DNA of 64,000 nucleotides from Pusillimonas sp044464525. Its GTDB lineage: Bacteria; Pseudomonadota; Gammaproteobacteria; Burkholderiales; Burkholderiaceae_B. Position 1 is the stretch's first letter; every line of letters begins with the position of its first letter. The notes below the pieces were generated by a model that made no database searches, was not told the origin of the DNA, and saw nothing but the letters and a program-made list of their open reading frames with translations. Shown in pieces: positions 60,319 to 64,000 of this stretch. A program made the position numbers and the translations under genes. Location of the stretch: assembly GCF_044464525.1 (NCBI RefSeq), contig NZ_JBIQLE010000001.1, forward strand, positions 186,001 to 250,000, in the 5' to 3' direction.

Positions 60319-60894
60319 ATGAAGTCTGAATTCACATTGAAGCTTTCCGCTGTGACCGGCCGCCTCTGCAGCCGTATCGCAGCAGGCAACCGCGCCTTGG
60401 TGCTTGCGGCTGCGTTAGGTGCAGTTTCGTTGGTGGGCGCGCCGACCGTACAGGCTCAGGCCCAACCCACAAAAATAGGTTTCGTCAGTACCGAGCGCAT
60501 CCTGCGCGATTCCAAGCCCGCCAAGGCGGCTCAGGCCAAGATTGAATCCGAGTTCAAGCGTCGCGACGACGAATTGCAAAGCCTGGCCAACAACCTGCGT
60601 AATCAGGCTCAACAATTCGACAAAGACGCACCCGTCTTGTCCGAGTCCGAGCGAATCAAGCGCCAGCGCCAGTTGGCCGACCTCGATTCCGACCTGCAAC
60701 GCAAGCGCCGCGAGTTCCAGGAAGACTTCAACCGCCGCCGCAACGAAGAATTCTCCGCCATCGTCGAAAAAGCCGACGCCGCCATCAAGCAGATCGCCGA
60801 ACAGCAGGGCTACGACCTCATCATCCAAGACGCCGTTACCGTTAGCCCGCGCGTAGACATCACCGATCAGGTCATGCAGGCTTTGGGCGGCTAA
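60319..60894 (+). CDS. skp: Periplasmic chaperone Skp/OmpH
   Basis: A 191-residue periplasmic chaperone delivering unfolded outer-membrane proteins to BAM. A long N-terminal signal region (residues 1 to about 47, cleavage near VQAQA) precedes IGFVSTERILRDSKPAKAAQAKIESEF, then a charged coiled-coil arm, and ends in QGYDLIIQDAVTVSPRVDITDQVMQ. The order bamA-skp-lpxD is standard. It is 6 bp before lpxD. Confidence 0.95.
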   Translation: MKSEFTLKLSAVTGRLCSRIAAGNRALVLAAALGAVSLVGAPTVQAQAQPTKIGFVSTERILRDSKPAKAAQAKIESEFKRRDDELQSLANNLRNQAQQFDKDAPVLSESERIKRQRQLADLDSDLQRKRREFQEDFNRRRNEEFSAIVEKADAAIKQIAEQQGYDLIIQDAVTVSPRVDITDQVMQALGG

Positions 60895-60900
60895 ACGAAT

Positions 60901-61995
60901 ATGCCGGTATTGTTAGCGCCCGAAAAGGCGCCTACGTTGCCCGGGTTATTGCAAGAAGCCAACCTTACCGGCCTGGACACACGCATCGTTGAATCCGACC
61001 AGCCCATGCCCCGCATTCAGGGCTTGGGCTCTTTACTTGGGGCCGGTCCCACCGAGATCAGTTTCCTTGCAAATCCGCGTCTTCAGGGTCAACTTGCCCA
61101 GTGCCGGGCCGCTGCCGTCATCCTCACGCCAGAGGCCTGGCAGTCGCTGCAAGACGAACCCTTGTCGTTCAGGGTGGTGCTGTGCAGCCAGCCTTATCTC
61201 ATGTATGCGCTGCTGGCCCAGTGGTTTGACCAGCACCGCATCCAGAGCCTGGCCAAGGGTATCCATCCAAACGCTGTAATCGCTCCGTCGGCCCAAATCG
61301 CCGACGGCGTCAGCATTGGGCCGCACTGCATCATTGAAGATGACGCAAGTATCGGCAAAGGCACCCGCCTGGGGCCTGGATGCGTCATTGGCGCAGGCAG
61401 CTCTATAGGAACCGACGGCTTGCTGCACGCGCGGGTCACCCTCTATCACGGAGTGCGGGTGGGTGATCGGGCAATCGTGCACAGCGGGGCGGTGCTCGGA
61501 GCCGACGGCTTTGGTTTTGCGCCCTATCCTGGCAGCGAAAAAGGGGCGTGGGCTAAAATTGCTCAGTTGGGCGGCGTAAGAATCGGCCATGACGTTGAAA
61601 TCGGCGCCAACACCACGATAGACCGGGGCGCGCTCGAAGACACGGCAATCGGCGATGGCGTCAAGCTCGATAACCAGATCATGGTGGCGCACAACGTGCA
61701 CATCGGCGATCACACGGCAATAGCGGCTTGTGTGGGCATCGCGGGCTCCACCACCATCGGCGCGCGCTGCACCATAGGCGGCGCATCAATGATCTCCGGC
61801 CATCTGGTGCTGGGCGACGACGTTCACGTTTCGGGCGGCACGGCCATTACGTCCAACGTCGACAAGCCAGGGCGCTATACGGGTGTCTACCCCTTCGATG
61901 AGCATGCCGGCTGGCAACGCAACGCGGCAACCCTCGGGCAGCTCTCGCAATTGCGGCGGCGCCTGAAGGCTCTCGAAAAACAAGGCAATAATTGA
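60901..61995 (+). CDS. lpxD: UDP-3-O-(3-hydroxyacyl)glucosamine N-acyltransferase
   Basis: A 364-residue lipid A enzyme adding the N-linked 3-hydroxyacyl chain. An N-terminal uridine-binding domain (about 1-110) is followed by a left-handed beta-helix of hexapeptide repeats (HPNAVIAPSAQIADGVSIGPHCIIEDDASIG onward). GADGFGFAP and HNVHIGDHTAIAACVGIAGS hold the catalytic and conserved His residues. A C-terminal helix (LSQLRRRLKALEK) fits the acyl-carrier-protein contact. Confidence 0.96.
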   Translation: MPVLLAPEKAPTLPGLLQEANLTGLDTRIVESDQPMPRIQGLGSLLGAGPTEISFLANPRLQGQLAQCRAAAVILTPEAWQSLQDEPLSFRVVLCSQPYLMYALLAQWFDQHRIQSLAKGIHPNAVIAPSAQIADGVSIGPHCIIEDDASIGKGTRLGPGCVIGAGSSIGTDGLLHARVTLYHGVRVGDRAIVHSGAVLGADGFGFAPYPGSEKGAWAKIAQLGGVRIGHDVEIGANTTIDRGALEDTAIGDGVKLDNQIMVAHNVHIGDHTAIAACVGIAGSTTIGARCTIGGASMISGHLVLGDDVHVSGGTAITSNVDKPGRYTGVYPFDEHAGWQRNAATLGQLSQLRRRLKALEKQGNN

Positions 61996-62037
61996 CAAAA
62001 GGCGCATGTCTGAATGACGCCGGTAGGATAGAAACGA

Positions 62038-62490
62038 ATGAAACTCGATATTACGGAAATCATGACCCGCTTGCCGCATCGATACCCGATGCTGCTCATT
62101 GACCGGGTCATCGAAATGGAACCCGGCAAAAGCATCGTGGCCATCAAGAACGTCTCGATGAACGAGCCGTTTTTCGAGGGCCATTTCCCGCATCATCCGG
62201 TGATGCCCGGCGTACTCATCATCGAGGCCATGGCGCAGGCGGCCGCGCTGTTTTCATTCGAGGGCGATGCCACGGTTAATCCTGCCGACCGCAAAATTGC
62301 GTACTACCTGGTGGGTGTCGACGGGGCAAGGTTTCGCAGGCCGGTCGTGCCCGGCGACCAGCTTCGGCTAGAGGTTTCCGCCGATCGGCTTAGCCGCACC
62401 ATGTGCAAGTACAGCGCGCGCGCGACGGTCGACGGACAAGAGGTTGCGGCAGCCAAGCTCATGTGCGCCATACGGGCGCTGGAAGACTGA
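62038..62490 (+). CDS. fabZ: 3-hydroxyacyl-ACP dehydratase
   Basis: A 150-residue hot-dog-fold dehydratase of fatty acid synthesis. The catalytic His and Glu are in EGHFPHHPVMPGVLIIEAMAQ. MTRLPHRYPMLLIDRVIEM and FRRPVVPGDQLRLEV are typical. It competes with LpxA for 3-hydroxyacyl-ACP, so shared transcription with lpxD and lpxA balances fatty acid and lipid A synthesis. It overlaps lpxA by one base (TGATG). Confidence 0.97.
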   Translation: MKLDITEIMTRLPHRYPMLLIDRVIEMEPGKSIVAIKNVSMNEPFFEGHFPHHPVMPGVLIIEAMAQAAALFSFEGDATVNPADRKIAYYLVGVDGARFRRPVVPGDQLRLEVSADRLSRTMCKYSARATVDGQEVAAAKLMCAIRALED

Positions 62491-63284
62491 TGGCAGAGCG
62501 CATCCATCCCACCGCCATTGTGGCGCCGGAGGCCGAACTGGCTAACGACGTTACAGTAGGCGCGTACAGTATCGTGGGGCCTGGCGTGCGCATCGGGGCA
62601 GGTACCCAGGTGGGGCCGCATTGCATCCTTGATGGGCACACCACCATAGGTAAAGACAACGTCTTCTACCGGTTCTGCTCCATCGGCGGCATGCCGCAAG
62701 ATAAAAAATACAAAGGCGAGCCCACCCGGCTCGAAATTGGCGACGGCAATATGGTGCGTGAATACGTCACCATCAATACCGGCACGGCGCAAGATGTCGG
62801 CGTTACCCGTGTGGGCGACGACAACTGGATCATGGCCTACGTACACATTGCGCACGACTGCCAGGTGGCCGACCACACCGTCATTGCCAACAACGTGCAG
62901 CTTGCCGGCCACATCCATATCGGCGATTGGGCCATATTGGGCGGCTCCACGGCCGTGCATCAGTATGTCCGAATTGGCGCCCATTGCATGATAGGCGGCA
63001 CCAGTTCCATTCGGCAGGACATCCCCCCATACGTCATCGGCGCCGGAGATCCCTTCCGGCCTGTGGGCGTCAATAGCGAAGGCCTCAACCGCCGTGGCTA
63101 CACACCCGAATCCGTGTCTGCGCTCAAGGAGGCTTACAAAATCCTCTATCGCCGCAATCTCAAGATCGAAGAGGCGATCCGGCAGATCGCCGCGCTGCAA
63201 ACACAGCGCCCCGAGTCGCACGAAGCCCTGCAGGTGCTGGTCGATTTTCTTGCCGCCTCTACACGAGGCATCGCCAGGGCATGA
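62490..63284 (+). CDS. lpxA: UDP-N-acetylglucosamine acyltransferase
   Basis: A 264-residue beta-helix acyltransferase for the first step of lipid A synthesis. It begins HPTAIVAPEAELANDVTVGAYSIVGPGVRIG, contains the catalytic His in YVHIAHDCQVADHTVIANN, and has GGSTAVHQYVRIGAHCMIGG and the C-terminal helical domain (SVSALKEAYKILYRRNLKIEEAI). ATG 62490 overlaps the fabZ stop by one base; the stop overlaps lpxB (ATGA). Confidence 0.97.
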   Translation: MAERIHPTAIVAPEAELANDVTVGAYSIVGPGVRIGAGTQVGPHCILDGHTTIGKDNVFYRFCSIGGMPQDKKYKGEPTRLEIGDGNMVREYVTINTGTAQDVGVTRVGDDNWIMAYVHIAHDCQVADHTVIANNVQLAGHIHIGDWAILGGSTAVHQYVRIGAHCMIGGTSSIRQDIPPYVIGAGDPFRPVGVNSEGLNRRGYTPESVSALKEAYKILYRRNLKIEEAIRQIAALQTQRPESHEALQVLVDFLAASTRGIARA

Positions 63285-64000
63285 AGCCGCGCATCGCCAT
63301 GGTGGCCGGCGAGCCCTCAGGCGACTTGCTGGCCGCAAGAGTCATGCGAGGCATCGCCGAACTGGCCCCGGGCAGCCAGTGTGAAGGCATAGGCGGGCCG
63401 GCCATGTCCGAGCAGGGCCTTGATGTCCGGCACTCGATGGATGCGCTTACGGTATTTGGTTATGTCGATGCGCTCAAGCGGCTGCCCGGTCTGCTGCGCA
63501 CCTATGGCGACGTAAAGCGGCGCTGGCTGCGCGACAGGCCCGACGTCTTCGTGGGCATTGATGCGCCTGACTTCAATCTAAGGCTCGAGCATCAATTACG
63601 GCAGGCCGGCATACCCACTGTGCACTTCGTCGGTCCATCCATCTGGGCCTGGCGTTACGAGCGCATTCACAAGATACGCGCGGCGGTTTCGCACATGCTG
63701 GTGCTGTTTCCTTTTGAAGAGGCCTTGTACCAGAAAGAGGGTGTGCCGGTCACCTACGTCGGCCATCCCTTGGCGCAAGTGATACCCATGACGCCGGACC
63801 GCGATGGGGTTCGGGCCAAGCTGGGCCTGGGGTCCGGCGAGCGCGTGCTGGCCCTGATGCCCGGCAGCCGGGCATCTGAAATCAAGCTGCTTGCGCCGCG
63901 ATTTTTGCAAGCGTCGCAACTGCTTCTGGCTCAAGATCCTAATTTGCGCATTGTTGTGCCCATGGTCAACGCCCAGCGGCGCGCCGAGTTCGAGACTTGG
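63281..64000 (+). CDS. lpxB: Lipid-A-disaccharide synthase (3' truncated by window edge)
   Basis: The first 240 residues of the glycosyltransferase that joins UDP-diacylglucosamine and lipid X. The ATG at 63281 overlaps the lpxA stop by 4 bp, and the frame is open to the window end. MVAGEPSGDLLAARVM, FVGIDAPDFNLRLE, HFVGPSIWAWRYERIHKI, TYVGHPLAQVIP and ALMPGSRASEIKLL are family signatures. The full protein would be about 380-400 residues. Confidence 0.96.
   Translation, partial: MKPRIAMVAGEPSGDLLAARVMRGIAELAPGSQCEGIGGPAMSEQGLDVRHSMDALTVFGYVDALKRLPGLLRTYGDVKRRWLRDRPDVFVGIDAPDFNLRLEHQLRQAGIPTVHFVGPSIWAWRYERIHKIRAAVSHMLVLFPFEEALYQKEGVPVTYVGHPLAQVIPMTPDRDGVRAKLGLGSGERVLALMPGSRASEIKLLAPRFLQASQLLLAQDPNLRIVVPMVNAQRRAEFETW

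Overview
The window is GC-rich chromosomal DNA from a Gram-negative bacterium, most likely a betaproteobacterium of the order Burkholderiales and probably family Alcaligenaceae (Bordetella / Achromobacter / Pusillimonas type). The basis is a homodimeric-type aceE-aceF-lpdA operon whose E3 carries its own lipoyl domain, a folC-SPOR-cvpA-purF string, a Bordetella-style porin, and the rpsB-tsf-pyrH-frr-uppS-cdsA-dxr-rseP-bamA-skp-lpxD-fabZ-lpxA-lpxB order. I saw no rRNA, tRNA, CRISPR, insertion sequence or prophage genes.

Layout. 1-4 kb: the 3' part of an RND efflux pump gene, its outer-membrane channel lipoprotein and pdxJ, joined by ATGA overlaps. 4-7 kb: a nitroreductase, a stand-alone flavin disulfide reductase and a SCO1/SenC copper protein. 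7-12.4 kb (minus strand): a PAS sensor kinase, a FixJ/NarL-type response regulator, folD and prlC, with the first three translationally coupled. 12.7-19.1 kb: pyruvate dehydrogenase aceE-aceF-lpdA, divergent from the two-component system across a 313-bp region with a clear inverted repeat and a candidate promoter, closed by a strong terminator. 19.2-23.4 kb: folC, a SPOR protein, cvpA, purF.

23.5-39.7 kb is the accessory part, a catabolic region. It starts with a NicC/salicylate-hydroxylase-like FAD monooxygenase and its own IclR regulator, preceded by a 39-bp nested palindrome. Next, on the minus strand, come a second IclR gene and a two-gene unit of a 74-aa protein and a Rieske oxygenase. 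Divergent from these runs a tightly packed 12-gene plus-strand operon: nitrate/sulfonate-type ABC transporter (ATPase, binding protein, permease), SDR, cupin, alpha/beta hydrolase, third IclR, an SDR lacking its catalytic Tyr and Lys, a ThDP enzyme, an aspartate-dehydrogenase-like protein, an aldehyde dehydrogenase and a two-domain VOC dioxygenase-like protein. Two similar A/T-rich sites face each other in the divergent promoter region. The set looks like uptake plus ring oxidation, ring cleavage, C-C cleavage/decarboxylation and aldehyde oxidation of an unidentified, possibly nitrogen-containing aromatic. This is the best candidate for an undescribed pathway in the window.

39.8-46.6 kb: a hipBA locus whose hipA has lost its kinase core by an in-frame deletion, an MBL-fold hydrolase divergent from a LysR gene, a secreted protein of unknown function, a porin and dsbB. 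46.6-64 kb is conserved core: glnD and map on the minus strand (with a decayed tandem copy of the glnD 3' end), then the long plus-strand translation / isoprenoid / phospholipid / outer-membrane assembly / lipid A cluster, running off the right edge inside lpxB.

All functional calls rest on motifs and family resemblance read by eye. No database search was run.
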